A stretch of 64,000 bases of DNA. Origin: Nematostella vectensis (Eukaryota; Cnidaria; Anthozoa; Actiniaria; Edwardsiidae). The DNA is taken from positions 9,101,296 to 9,165,295 of the forward strand of contig NC_064035.1 of assembly GCF_932526225.1 (NCBI RefSeq), written 5' to 3'. A program made the position numbers and the translations under genes. Positions 12,397 through 23,815 of the stretch are shown here, piece after piece. Under the pieces are notes generated by a model. That model saw nothing but the letters and a program-made list of their open reading frames with translations. It made no database searches and was not told the origin of the DNA. Each line of letters begins with the position of its first letter. Position 1 is the first letter of the stretch.

Positions 12397-13358
12397 GGCA
12401 AAAGATTGGTCACGCTTCACGTTTGATTCGTACGTTCTTCTTCACTTAGCGATGACAATGGGGTACTCCATAGAGGCGGTAAGGAATAGTTTAAGAGGTC
12501 CAGACGAATATAAAAGGAGTAAACAAGAAAGCAACCCCATAACATTACATGTCGGATATTTTTAAGTTTTTCTAAAGCGTCCCCGGTGTAATAATTTGAT
12601 GAAAATAGTTAGATCATATCGGCAGTGCCACGGTGGTTGTTGCGACTTTATAAAAGCTTTTGGCGGGTTAACGCTGTCTTCAACAATCGCTGGCTCAAAG
12701 CCTGGAAGAAGTTTTTTTTGTTGTTGAGACCTCGATCATGGGATTAATTACACTTTTCATAGTTAGTGAAGAAACTAACCCTGCGGTATTTCGAAAACGT
12801 TAAAGTTTTTTTTTTTTTTTTGCGTGATCAAAACGGTGATAAAACTAATATCCCAGGGGTAGGGTGGGTAGGGAGTTTTAACTCAAAGGCAGGACATAAG
12901 ACGTAGTCATACATGACGATCCTGCCGATGAAACAACATTGCGGTTTGTTGTAAACATGGCTCCATTCTTGGAAGTCAGTAAGCTATTTCTCGTCTCTCT
13001 TATTTTAGATTATAATAACGATTTCACTGCTGTGTCAATGTTTAATGCAACTCTTGGTGCTTTACGGTAAATTTGTGTTCTCTTTGGAGATAACATTCCA
13101 ATTCACGTTTCGTTGTTTGCTCTTACATTTGCGTTACTCTTTTAATAATTTTGTTATGATAATTAATATTTGGTTAGCCTAGATGGTCTGCCCCTTTAAT
13201 CAGGCCGCACTTTATCCCTGTTGCTTCATTGCAGAATGATGGATGAAGCCAAAGTACTCGGTTCTTCAAGATGGCGAAAATCACCCTCTGTTACCATCGA
13301 TTCGTCTAGATTCATCTCTAACGTAAGGCCGCCGAAATAGGCTAAACCAAAGCTGGAA
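12397..13358. promoter_or_regulatory. Divergent upstream region of CASD1 and the PH-RCC1-FYVE gene
   Basis: The 962 bp between the two start codons should hold the CASD1 5' UTR, the promoters and the 5' UTR of the plus-strand gene. A YY1-type motif (CAAGATGGCGA, 13267-13277) lies just upstream of the plus-strand start. Possible 5' exons of the plus gene begin near 12957 (donor A|GTAAGC), 13009 (donor CG|GTAAAT) and 13234. Joined, they give only a short upstream frame ending in TAG before 13359, so I treat them as leader sequence or chance. No TATA box is obvious. Confidence 0.5.
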
Positions 13359-16300
13359 ATGGAGACAGTTACGCCAGTCCAGGCTTTGAATGAAATGATC
13401 AAAGGGGAATTTATGCTTAAGGCTGGTCGAGTGGTGAGTCTGTAGCTTTTATCGAGTTCACGCGCATGAATGACAACAATGTTCACACCCAGTAGCACCC
13501 AACTCCACTCTCCAGTGAATTCAATCTTGCCTCTTTCATGGTAAAGTTGTTTGGTTCCATCTGTGTATTCTATTTTATACATGTAAATAGAGTGTATACC
13601 ACAATCTCCAAGGGACATGCGATGAAAGGGGTTATAGGGGGCGTGGGGTTATAGGGGTATTAGGGGTGTGGCAAGACAATGGGCTGGGGGGTCGGGGTAC
13701 AATTTTGGGTAAAGAGGGCAGAGAAGAAAATTTTGTTTTTGTTTTGCTCTTTAGAACAAAATCTCAGTGCATTTTGCTTTGCGGTTACAGGGCAGGCCCC
13801 ATTTTAGGAGATTCAAATTATCCAAAGGTAACCACATGCTTCTTTCAAATACATCTGTTTATTGTTATGTGTATTACTTCTAATTTTTGTTTGCTTTTTT
13901 GATAAACAGATTTAAGTTCACTGGAGTGGGACTCACCCCGGAAAGGAAAAGAGAAATCTGTTGGTAGGGATCAGATCAGTTATTTGATAATTTTTTTAAA
14001 TTTTAATTTACTTTGCTGTCACCTTCATAAAATCATGATAGATTTTATTATCATGATTTCCATCATATGGTTCTAGATCCACTTATTATTATTATTTTTT
14101 TTTTTTATAGTACCAATCTCAATGATGATACAGCTTATTATTGGGCAAAAGACAAAGGTGTTTGAAAGCTGCCAGGTTCCACAATATGAGGTAAAGAATA
14201 ATTAAACACAATAGACAATTTATTAGATATTAATTACCCTTGTTTTCATTTCCAGTGCCTTTCATTTTCGATAATGTACAAGGTCAACAATGGACCAATA
14301 AGGAGTCTTGATATAGTTTGCAAGAGTAGACGTGAGTTTGATATTTGGACCTGTGGAATCCAGGTAAAGTGGAATTGACATTAAGGTCTCAGTAAAGGTA
14401 AACAATGTGTCAGCGGAAAAAAATATTGTCGCGCCGCAATTTTAACTACATGTACAAACTATATATCAAATAAAAGATAAATTATTGAATTATCTCCCGC
14501 AAGTTTTATTTTTGCAATAGCTAATTCCGTGTTTACGTTTTGAGGCCTCAAACTCAAAAGTACAGAGTATACTCTAGAGCGTAATGCACCTTCGCGTTAT
14601 TGCGCATGCACTTGCACGTAATTGCGTCTCAATGACAGATAGATGATCTACCAAAGTGTGTGAGGACTTTTTGTTATTTGACACTGTCAACAAAATATTG
14701 CGAATCAAAGTTGGAACTCTTATTTCTGCAAAATTTGGGCACGAAAAGTGCTATAAAAGCGATCTTCAGTCGAAAATCTAAAATTCCTCACACACTTTAT
14801 GACATGGCATATTTATCTATTAGATCCCAAAAATTTGAAGGCGATATCTTAAAACCCGTCGCAAGGTTACGCCTGACAAGCTCAAGTTCTCGCCTCAAAA
14901 TAATATGCTAGAAAAGTCAAAGATTTGGCGTGAATTCAAGGTCAACAGGTCTCGGGGAAACAGCATAGGCCCATTTTAGCCATCTTAGAATGCAATTTAT
15001 GGAAAACATTTTTTTGCAGAACTATTGATACAGGCTTTGCAAAAACCACAAAAACAAACAGTGGTGTCCAATTTACCTTTACCAAGACCTTAACCACTAT
15101 TTGAACTATTTAATTTGGTATTATAGATTTTATCAGAGGTATAAAAGCAGACTAGGATAATAATACTATCACTTTTCAGAAAAAAGAATTTGACCCCCAA
15201 AGGGGGAACTTTCAAAAAATCAAGCATGGGGACCAAAGGCAGGTCCATAGCCAGGATTTTGAGCGGGGTGGTTTGTTTTTCCATTTCAGCAGACCAAATT
15301 TCTGGTATACCCCTCCCCTCACCTTATTACATTTGGCATCCAATACTTCAAATAAGTTCAATCTTGTATTTAAAATGTATTTTAAAGCACCCTATTAATA
15401 GGGTGCTTTTTAACATATAGCGATAATAATCAAGATGATTATTTAAAAAAAGATTTTTATAGTCTTTTTAAAGACATATTGATGTGCACGGTAATCCAGC
15501 CAAACGTTATATATTTTTTGTTTGCTCTGAGCGGAACTTCAAGCCGAGTGGGGGGGGGGGGGTTCGTCTGAACCTCCCAAACCCCCCTGGCTACAAGCCT
15601 GAAAGGGATAGCAGTTTGATATAATTTTATACCCTAAAAGAAAGGATGATCACCCTGTCTATGGAGAGTCCTTCCCCCCCCTGGGACCTCTGCTCTTACT
15701 CTTTCCCCTAAATTATCGTAACATGTAATGACCAGTAAATGTGCTTTTAAGCACAAGCAGATTCAAGAAACAATTAGAATGCACTACACCCTTCGTGATT
15801 GATAAGCACTTCCTAAGTTGACAATCACCCAACAAGTTTGAACTCCCTCCCTTCCTCTCTTTTGAGAATGCTAAGCTAGTATCAGCTTTACTTAATTTTC
15901 ACTATAACATGTCGTTTCGCCATTGTATTTTTTATCTTTGTCAGGCACTGTTGTCTGGCTTTTCAGATATACAAGCTATGAATAAGGTGGATTTTGAAGA
16001 CTCTCAGGATCAGACGGATTCCGGAACTGTAGAGGTATAAAAAAAAAACTTTAACAGAAACCAACAATGGCAGATCCAGCAATTTCCAAAGAGAGGAGCA
16101 TTTAACTGATGTAGAGGTGTATGCATACCTGTCAGCTCTCCTGCATTAGGCGTGAGTCGCAAGATTTTGGACCTCTTCTTCCACTCTCCCCCGTTGAGCA
16201 TTAGATCTCCCGCCTTTTAGTGATTTATCACTCCAGAAAAAATACTTTATAGAAAATCAACATTTTTCCTATTTTGCCTTTTCTCAAGCCTTGAGATTTT

Positions 16301-19300
16301 CAAAGGTTGACAGGTATGTGTATAGATATTGTTTATGTATGACCTCCCCTTTTCTAGCCTCATTTTTATTTTTTTTTTGGCTCAGGTTGAGTTTGGGTTG
16401 CTGGGACAAGCAACTGTCCATGTTAAGGAGGGTCAGTATCACATTGATTCCCAATGTCTTAACATAAGAATAAGCAACTGTCCATGTTAAGGAGGGTCAG
16501 CATCACATTGATTCCCAATGTCTTAACATAAGAATAAGCAACTGTCCATGTTAAGGAGGGTCAGCATCACATTGATTCCCAATGTCTTAACATAAGAATA
16601 AGCAACTGTCCTTGTTATTGAGGGTCAGTATTACATTATTTCCCAATGTATTTCTTCAGATGCCTGTGACATTTACACATGGGGTGAGGGCACCAATGGC
16701 ATGCTGGGACATGGCGAAGATACACAGGAAGCCCACCCACATGTGGTGGAAGCATTGCTCGGCAAGGACATCAGGAAGGTGGCATGTGGCGCCACTCATA
16801 CTTTGGCACTTTCAAGTGAGGGGAAAGCTATTTTTTCATTTAATTGAATTTTTTTTTTGCACTCAGATTAAAACTAGAAAAGATGGAAAACAAAAGAGGC
16901 CTAACATTATCTAGGGCGTACACAAGAGGTGTGCAGGGTGTGTGCACCCCTTCTACTTGGTTGCCAAAAAGTTTATTTATTTATTCATTCATTCATTTAT
17001 TTATTTATTTACTGCGCATCCCCCTCGGCGGTGTGGTGTGTTTCTAATTGAGAGAAGAGATTATATGGTTTATTGCTGATCTTCGCATAACGAAAGTTAA
17101 TTTCTATGAATTTTATAAATCAAAGGATCGTCTTCACCTGGTCGTTGCATTTACAGATTGAAGTAAATATATGCTTATTTATTATACAGAGGATGGCGAA
17201 GTCTTTTCCTGGGGTAGTGGTTATGGTGGTCGCCTAGGCCAAGGTCATCTACGAGATCGTTTTACACCCATTCGAATCTGTGGTCTGGAATCCCTTAATC
17301 TCACGCAAGTGGCATGCAATGAGTTCCATTCTGCTGCTGTCTGTGGTATGTATAATTGCACATAATTACCAAGGCATTCTCTATTTGTTTACTTTTAAAT
17401 TGTGCCCCTTTATATTAGGAGAGATGCATGCTTGAAAATCCAGCGTATTTTGCGGGCGCTCCCAAAGATTACCCCCGTGAGCGCCCACAAAGTACACTGG
17501 ATCTTCCAGCATAGGAGGAGAGATGGGGCTCCCTTTGTTGCCACATAAAACGAATTCTGTTGGAAGCATAAAGAAGCCAAGTTAAATGAGTTTGTGCGTT
17601 AGACGGCATAATTCTTATCCTCAGATAATGGTGAGCTTTACACTTGGGGGAAGAGTGGGCCACGCCTTGGATACAAGTGTCACTCCAAGCAGACAAGTCC
17701 ACGCATAGTACCTGATCTTGAGAACGTGAGAATCACAGGAGTCGCTTGTGGACTCAAGCATACTCTTGGTAATATTTATTGGCTTACAAATGCATATGCC
17801 TATTCATAGCTGTCAACCTCGCATTAGGAAAAATCTTGAGAAAATACAGTGAATGTATCAGAAGTACCAAGATAGCTAATGCGGTAGAATACAGAAAATG
17901 TATGGGTATTTTCAAGAAAATTGGGCTTGAGAAAAGGTTGACAGCTATGGCTTATTGTACAGTAGCTTTATTCCATAGCTTCTTGCAGCTGGCTAAGTAG
18001 CATGTTATGTTTTTTGTTGACTTTCTAGCATGCTCCAAACAGGGTGCTCTGTTCTCCTTTGGAGAAAATGACTATGGCCAACTAGGAATCCCAGAAGACA
18101 AGCTGTTGACTTCTTATATTCAGTGTGTCTCATCTTTGAGTGAGCATAAGATCTCAAGAGTAGCATGCGGCCGCTTTCATAGTGCGGCACTGGCGGGTAA
18201 GTGTCTCACAAAAACATACTGTCAACTCCAGCTTAAAGAATGTCGATAAACTTCTCCTTTGTTATTGTTTATAATTATACAGCTTTACAGCTTTTTGTTG
18301 CAAGAAATCTTCAAAATAACGACACACGATTGAGTTCTGGTACTTTTTTAATGATATTTAATTGAAAGTTTCTCAGTTACTTGCTTGACATCGCCGATGG
18401 AAATGGATTCTTTTTGTGAATCGGCATTGAGCTTAGCATAAAGTTTCTCAGTTACTTGCTTGATATTGCCGATGGAAATGGATTCTTTTTGTGACTCGGC
18501 ATTAAAAGGAGCATAAAATGGCGGCGTGATTGGCCTTCTTCAATCACTTAGACCACCACTGTGATTTATTTAACAAATCCAAATCATAACATGTTTGGGC
18601 TTTGGATTCTAGAACATGGCTCCCTGTGGTTATGGGGCTGCAATGAGTCTGGTCAGCTTGGGAATGGGAACTACACGTCCACTTCCTTGCCTTCATTGCT
18701 AGAGGCAGGAAATGACCTGAGGTAAGCCAGCTAACGTCCTTATCCTAGAAAAGGGAGTCGACCTGGCTTGAATTTGGCTTGAATCTGATAGGTGTGCGTT
18801 GAGTCGGGTGTGTCTATTTGTTACTGTTTGTTTAATAAGAAAGTGTAACAAATGTTTTCAACATAACTTGTGATTTCCTTGTTGAAGACACGATGCAGTC
18901 ATGGAGGTGGCTTGCGGAGACCAGCACTCTGCTTTCATTACAAGTACGTGGAAAACCTTTGTAATCTGTTGCACTTCTCTTGAAACTCCGTAACACCTAG
19001 GGCACACTAGCGGCGTTACATAATTACATAAGCTAGCACTCTGCTTTTTATAAAAAATATATGGCAAGTTCTTGTAATCTCTTGCACTTTATGGTATAAC
19101 GACATAACGACAGAGTGCACGTGAAAGTTGTATCAAGATAACTTAATGCTTTTAAAATCTTTCTCAAGATTATATACTATAGGAAAAAAACACGATCGTA
19201 CATGTACGTCAAACCAACACTACAACATTGTTTTTTTTCGTTCAGAAAAAGGGCGAATGTTCTGTTGCGGAGACAATACCTACGGTCAACTAGGTGTTCA

Positions 19301-21333
19301 CCTGAATGACAATCAGGATGATCATGTGACGTATAACGTGGCAGTGCGCGTCCGTGTCCCCACAGACTTCAGATGCGTACACGTGGCGTGTGGAGACTCG
19401 CACACGGCTGTTGTTACTGGTTAGTACCTGTTTAACCGGTTAGATACCTATGTGTACGGATTGGCATTCCGTTAGACCAGTACACGTGACGTGTAGAGAC
19501 CCACATATGACTGATGTCATATGTTAGCGATTGGATTCACCTGCCCCACATCTTCCAACAACTCTTTGCGACGAGCGAGTGAAACCGATGATATAAACAA
19601 ACTTTGACATCTTGTTTACAATTTTGACGACCTCGGTTTCACGCGCGCCTTGCACAGAGTTGTGGGAAGATGTGGAGATGGTGAATACCGGACTCTACGG
19701 GTTGGCATTTATACAGTTATTTTGCACGTGACTTGCCTCGGTCTGACTGTTATGAGTACGAAAAAAATACCCTCTTAAAATTGGTTTTCACTAGAACGCG
19801 AGCGCGACTGGGACGGAATGTGCTTGCTCTTGTACTTACGTCCTTGTGACAGAAAAGACAAACGCCGAACTCTGTCAGTATGTCAACAGAGCATTGTGCC
19901 TCTGGACAATTTACAATATCCAAAGAAAAACCATTCACCCTTTTCTTAAGGGTCAAAAATTATATTTTCTATAGTAGCATTCAAAGCAATTATTTTCTAG
20001 AATACTTTTGTTGTGCTTTAGATGGCGGCGAGATTTTTACATGGGGACGAGGCAAAGGAGGTAGACTGGGTCACGGAGACAATCTCAACAGGTTTGTAAC
20101 AGGTTTGTGCCACTATTTGTGACCACGTGGTTGTTCGTACAGCCGGCAAGGCTAGGACGACCACAGTAAGCTTGAGCTCAAAGATTTCCTTTAATTTATG
20201 AAAAAAACTTGGTTGGGATGTAAAACTGTCAGCATAGGGTGATTTAAATTTTGTCGTTCATTTCTCTGGTGGTACTAAATTTTGTCGTTCATTTCTCTGG
20301 TGGTACTAAATTTTGTCGTTCATTTCTCTGGTGGTACTAAATTTTGTCGTTCATTTCTCTGGTGGTACTAAATTCTGTCGTTCATTTCTCTGGTGGTACT
20401 AAATTTTGTCGTTCATTTCTCTGGTGGTACTAAATTTTGTCGTTCATTTCTCTGGTGGTACTAAATTTTGTCGTTCATTTCTCTGGTGGTACTAAATTTT
20501 GTCGTTCATTTCTCTGGTGGTACTAAATTTTGTCGTTCATTTCTCTGGTGGTACTAAATTTTGTCGTTCATTTCTCTGGTGGTACTAAATTTTGTCGTTC
20601 ATTTCTCTGGTGGTACTAAATTTTGTCGTTCATTTCTCTGGTGGTATTATTTTTACTTAGGATTAGAGCATGGAGATATGACTCATAGTCAATTGTTTGC
20701 GTGAATTCCTTTGACATCTATGTGCTCATGTCCACTCAGCCTCGTTCCCAGCTCCTTCACTTACAAAGGCTGGAAGCCTGTGATACCACCTTACGTCATG
20801 ACGCCCGTGTCAAATCACAGAGTTTAACAAGAATTTAATGTTTGAATGAGCGGACTTTAAACAGGCATATCGTCCACGGGATAATACAACAACGCTACAT
20901 GGGCGCCTGGTCGTATCATAAATCGCCAAAGCTGTTTTTTTTATTATGACAATTTCCAGACACCTTCCCACAGAAATAGAGATCGGAATGGAAGGAAAGC
21001 ATGTCCGCGGCGTGTCATGTGGTCGCGCGCACACCGCTTGCACGGTCACCAGGGCCTGGGTCCCAGACCAGGAAGTGAAAACATGCATGGCGTGTAAAAC
21101 CAGATTCACGACTGTTAGGAGAAGGGTAGGTTCTGACTTGATTATAAAGACTTCACGCAGTTTTTTTTATCGATAATTATTTGTCTTCTATGTTTTAGCA
21201 TCACTGCCGAAAATGTGGAGGTGTTTTTTGTGGCGCATGTTCCTCCAAGCGGGTCCCTATTCTTAGCCTTGGATATAGCGCACCGGTAAGAGTGTGTGAC
21301 AAGTGTAACGCAATCCTCACACAAGACTCCTGA
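13359..21333 (+). CDS. PH + RCC1-repeat + FYVE domain protein (PRAF-like), 17 exons, ~607 aa
   Basis: Exons: 13359-13433, 13791-13827, 13910-13963, 14111-14190, 14256-14363, 15945-16034, 16386-16431, 16660-16815, 17190-17345, 17625-17768, 18029-18196, 18613-18721, 18888-18943, 19246-19419, 20022-20091, 20960-21125 and 21199-21333 (TGA). The frame is continuous over 608 codons. Residues ~10-118 form a PH-like domain (ALNEMIKGEFMLK, GRPHFRRFKLS, IIGQKTKVF, IWTCGI). Residues ~165-535 form RCC1 blades (TWGEGTNGMLGHG, SWGSGYGGRLGQG, FGENDYGQLG, WGCNESGQLGNG, TWGRGKGGRLGHG). Residues ~540-603 form a complete FYVE finger: WVPD, CMAC, RRRHHCRKCG, FCGAC and VRVCDKC, the signature for binding phosphatidylinositol 3-phosphate on endosomes. 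The domain order matches plant PRAF proteins without their C-terminal BRX domain. The start ATG (gaaATGG) follows an in-frame stop. The function in animals is unknown; guanine-exchange activity cannot be assumed from RCC1 repeats. Confidence 0.92.
15384..15409. repeat. 26-bp perfect palindrome in intron 5
   Basis: The half-site AAAGCACCCTATT is followed directly by its exact complement. It lies in intron 5 (14364-15944) of the PH-RCC1-FYVE gene, next to a poly-G run (~15551). It may be a fragment of a palindromic mobile element; no role is evident. Nothing else recognisable was seen in this 1.6-kb intron. Confidence 0.75.
16408..16636 (+). repeat. 64-bp tandem repeat spanning the exon 7 donor
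   Basis: Four copies with a 64-bp period (AAGCAACTGTCC ends its 'aag' at 16410, 16474, 16538 and 16602). Each carries the last 20-odd nt of exon 7 of the PH-RCC1-FYVE gene and its donor (GTTAAGGAGG|GTCAG). The first copy holds the true junction at 16431/16432. The last copy has drifted (gttattgagg) and runs directly up to the acceptor of exon 8 at 16660, so intron 7 is made almost entirely of this array. Confidence 0.9.
18363..18512. repeat. 75-bp tandem duplication in intron 11
   Basis: Two copies of a segment beginning aaGTTTCTCAGTTACTTGCTT at about 18364 and 18439, nearly identical. It is purely intronic, between exons 11 and 12 of the PH-RCC1-FYVE gene. Confidence 0.85.
18923..19530 (+). 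repeat. Degenerate duplications of the exon 13 and exon 14 tails
   Basis: The end of exon 13 with its donor and following intron (AGCACTCTGCTTTCATTACA at 18923, then ttgtaatctgttgcactt) recurs in degenerate form about 112 bp later (AGCACTCTGCTTTTTATA at 19035, then ttgtaatctcttgcactt). The end of exon 14 (GTACACGTGGCGTGTGGAGA near 19377) recurs at about 19481 as GTACACGTGACGTGTAGAGA, followed by a ttag-containing junction-like stretch. These look like old, mutated examples of the junction duplication seen as large arrays elsewhere in the window. Confidence 0.7.
20247..20647 (+). repeat. 31-bp minisatellite in intron 15, ~13 near-identical copies
   Basis: The unit starts aaaTTTTGTCGTTCATTTC; successive tggtact motifs at 20301 and 20332 give the 31-bp period. 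The copies are almost perfect (one T-to-C change near 20373), which points to very recent expansion or homogenisation. It does not touch an exon. Exon 15 itself ends in an 11-bp donor duplication (AACAGGTTTGT twice, 20087-20108). Confidence 0.92.
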
Positions 21334-21722
21334 CCCCATCGTCGAGGTGTAAAAAACAATACTCCTGACGACGTGTCACGGTGTAAAGCACACCGGTAAG
21401 AGTGTGTGACAAGTGTAACGCAATCCTCACACAAGACTCCTGACCCCATCGTCGAGGTGTAAAAGAACAATACTCCTGACGACGTGTCACGGTGTAAAGC
21501 ACACCGGTAAGAGTGTGTGACAAGTGTAACGCAATCCTCACACAAGACTCCTGACGCTATCGTCGAGGTGTAAAACACAATACTCCTGACGACGTGTCAC
21601 GGTGTAAAGCACACCGGTAAGAGTGTGTGACAAGTGTAACGCAATCCTCACACAAGACTCCTGACGCTATCGTCGAGGTGTAAAACACAATCCTCCTGAC
21701 GACGTGTCACGGTGTAAAGAAC
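21277..21722 (+). repeat. 110-bp tandem repeat spanning the terminal coding exon and 3' UTR
   Basis: CACCGGTAAGAGTGTGTGAC recurs at 21281, 21391, 21502 and 21612, a period of about 110 bp, with a decayed fifth start near 21722. The first copy is the C-terminal coding end of the PH-RCC1-FYVE gene through its TGA (21331-21333); the others lie in the 3' UTR. Each copy contains ACCG|GTAAGAG, a good donor consensus, even though the first is internal to coding sequence. Apparent minus-strand frames here (21201-21578, 21317-21541) are repeat artefacts. Confidence 0.9.
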
Positions 21723-21754
21723 ATCGGTACAAGTCTCTTGACGCCATATCACAA

Positions 21755-21760
21755 AATAAA
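21755..21760 (+). terminator. Likely polyadenylation signal, PH-RCC1-FYVE gene
   Basis: AATAAA about 420 nt after the stop codon, just beyond the last 110-bp repeat copy. Position and consensus only. Confidence 0.5.
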
Positions 21761-22423
21761 GCAAGCCAATGAGAGTGCGTGACAAACATGACTCCTTACT
21801 CACGCCTTATTTTAATAAACTTATAGCGTCCCCGGAATGAATTGGACTTTGATTCATAATTCTGCATAATATGTTGTTTATTTTATGTGAATTGTTGCAA
21901 ACAAATTCTACAAGCAAAATACTTCCAGCAGTATCTAAAATATAACACATATTTGTTTTTCGTACAAGGTTTCTTTGCATTTTATATTATATTTTATTTG
22001 AGAAAACACTTTTTTATGAGAACCCTTTTTATAAGAACGTCAACCATCCTAAGACATCGCCAATTTTTAAGAACATACTATGAACATACCGAGTCAAAAT
22101 CGTTCATAACACCATATCATTGCTATTGATCATTTATGTAATTCTCTTATATTTTTATTTACACTAAAATTTAAGAACACCGTTAAGAACATTTTTAGCC
22201 ATTTTAGTCTTAACTGAAAATTAGACGTTCTTATAAAAAGAGTTATTCAAGATTACAATTCCATAATTATACTTTTCTCCTTTACTAATGCAGACCTAGC
22301 ATTACACCGAGGATGTACCAAATTTTGTCTCAATCATTTTCGCCTTAGTCCTTCCTAGTTATATATATTTTGTTTACAAATGTGAATGAGCGTTCTACTT
22401 GTTCAAAGCGTATATAACAAAAC

Positions 22424-23815
22424 GGTTCGTGTAACACTCCGCCATTCAATATTTTGGTATTTTATAAAGTAAAAAAATAGAATTTGAACGTGATTTCAAT
22501 TTTAAACTTCCCTTATAGAAATCAAAAGTCAAATTCAGCACCTATTTTATTAATTTTTGATTTCTTATTTTGCGATTTAAAATCGAAAATCAAATAACAA
22601 TTCTAGTCCGTGTAACCTGGTAACACTCTGCCATTCAGTATTTTAATGATTTTTAAAGTATTTTTACTATAATTTTTATTTTGGAATAATTTCAAGGCTT
22701 CACATTTCTATTTTTGGCCTTTAAAAATCGAAAAATAAATAACAAGTATCATTATTCGATTTTTGATTTGGAAATTAATCTCAATCGAAATAAACTAATT
22801 TTAATATTTGTTAAATATTCGTGTTTTATTTTCATTACATTTACTCGTATGGGCGTCCGTTAAAGGTTGTACATTTGGGATGGGAGGGACTATTACTTAT
22901 TTTGTCAGAAATATTTATATCAGGGGGAGGCAAGGCAGGTCTCTGGCAATATTTAGTTAGGGGCTCCCAAAAAATGAAAATTTGTTCCCAATTTCCCGGT
23001 TTAGTACTAAACTATGCTATGCCAAACCTCTCCCTGTAAAAACATACAGAGTTGTATTCACATTTCATCAAACAGTTTTGTCGATTTACTTCGTTTATAC
23101 ATATTTCTCAAATTCTCGTCGATATCACGAGTCGAAGGCATGCCTTACGCAAGAATATGTATATTCCTTGGAGAACAAAATCTTTTTAAGCCCCTCTCTG
23201 AGCATTCACGCTGCACGCCATAATTATCAACCAAGACATCCCTAACCTGAGATAACGTGTGATTGTTTTGCTCGACAAGGTATCTACTGAGGTACCTTGA
23301 TACTATACAGCCAAAACATCGCAACGGTTCCCTAGTTAGAATATAATATACATTTTAGGGGCAGCCCCCCCCCCCCTTCCCCCCCGAAGCCTACACGCGT
23401 TAGATTACATACCAAAATAGAAAAACGGATATTGAAATGAGTTCAATTATAATTATTCATTCTAAAGAGGGAATCAAAAAATCGAATAACGGTATCTATT
23501 ATTACTTTAAAACACAAATAATAAAAAAAAGTCTTATTTTCTTACGGAACTTTTAAATTAAAAAATCGCCATTTCTTTTTTAACCTATTATTCTGAAAAG
23601 CGTCAGATATTGAATGGCGGAGTGTTACCCAGGTACTTCTTATTTAATCTTCGATTTTAAAACACAAAAATGAAATCAAAAATTAAAAACGATGGCTTGG
23701 ATTTGATTTCAGATTTCTAAAACGAAAATTTAGAATGAAAATCTCGTTCGAATTTTATTGTTTTACTTTAAAAAGAACTCTATTGAATTTGGCGAGTGTT
23801 ACACGGACCACGAAT
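22424..23815. mobile_element. Foldback-type element with nested inverted repeats
   Basis: The outer ends are inverted copies: ggttCGTGTAACACTCCGCCAT at 22424 and its complement ending near 23815 (tggcGAGTGTTACACGGACC). A second, inner inverted pair is built from the same module: cctgGTAACACTCTGCCATTCA at ~22617 against gaatggcgGAGTGTTACCCAGG at ~23612. Each arm therefore carries two copies of the terminal motif, followed by AT-rich sequence with fragments of similarity between arms. The core (~22800-23590) has no recognisable coding capacity. Confidence 0.7.

Noticed and set aside
12397-12420. CASD1 start at a GTG codon eight codons upstream
   Set aside because: The first ATG (12396) has a strong GCCATGG context, and an in-frame stop lies just upstream; GTG starts are not expected in nuclear animal genes.
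13226-13618. 130-residue minus-strand frame
   Set aside because: Antisense shadow of the first coding exon of the PH-RCC1-FYVE gene (13359-13433), whose frame continues correctly into exon 2; no domain recognised.
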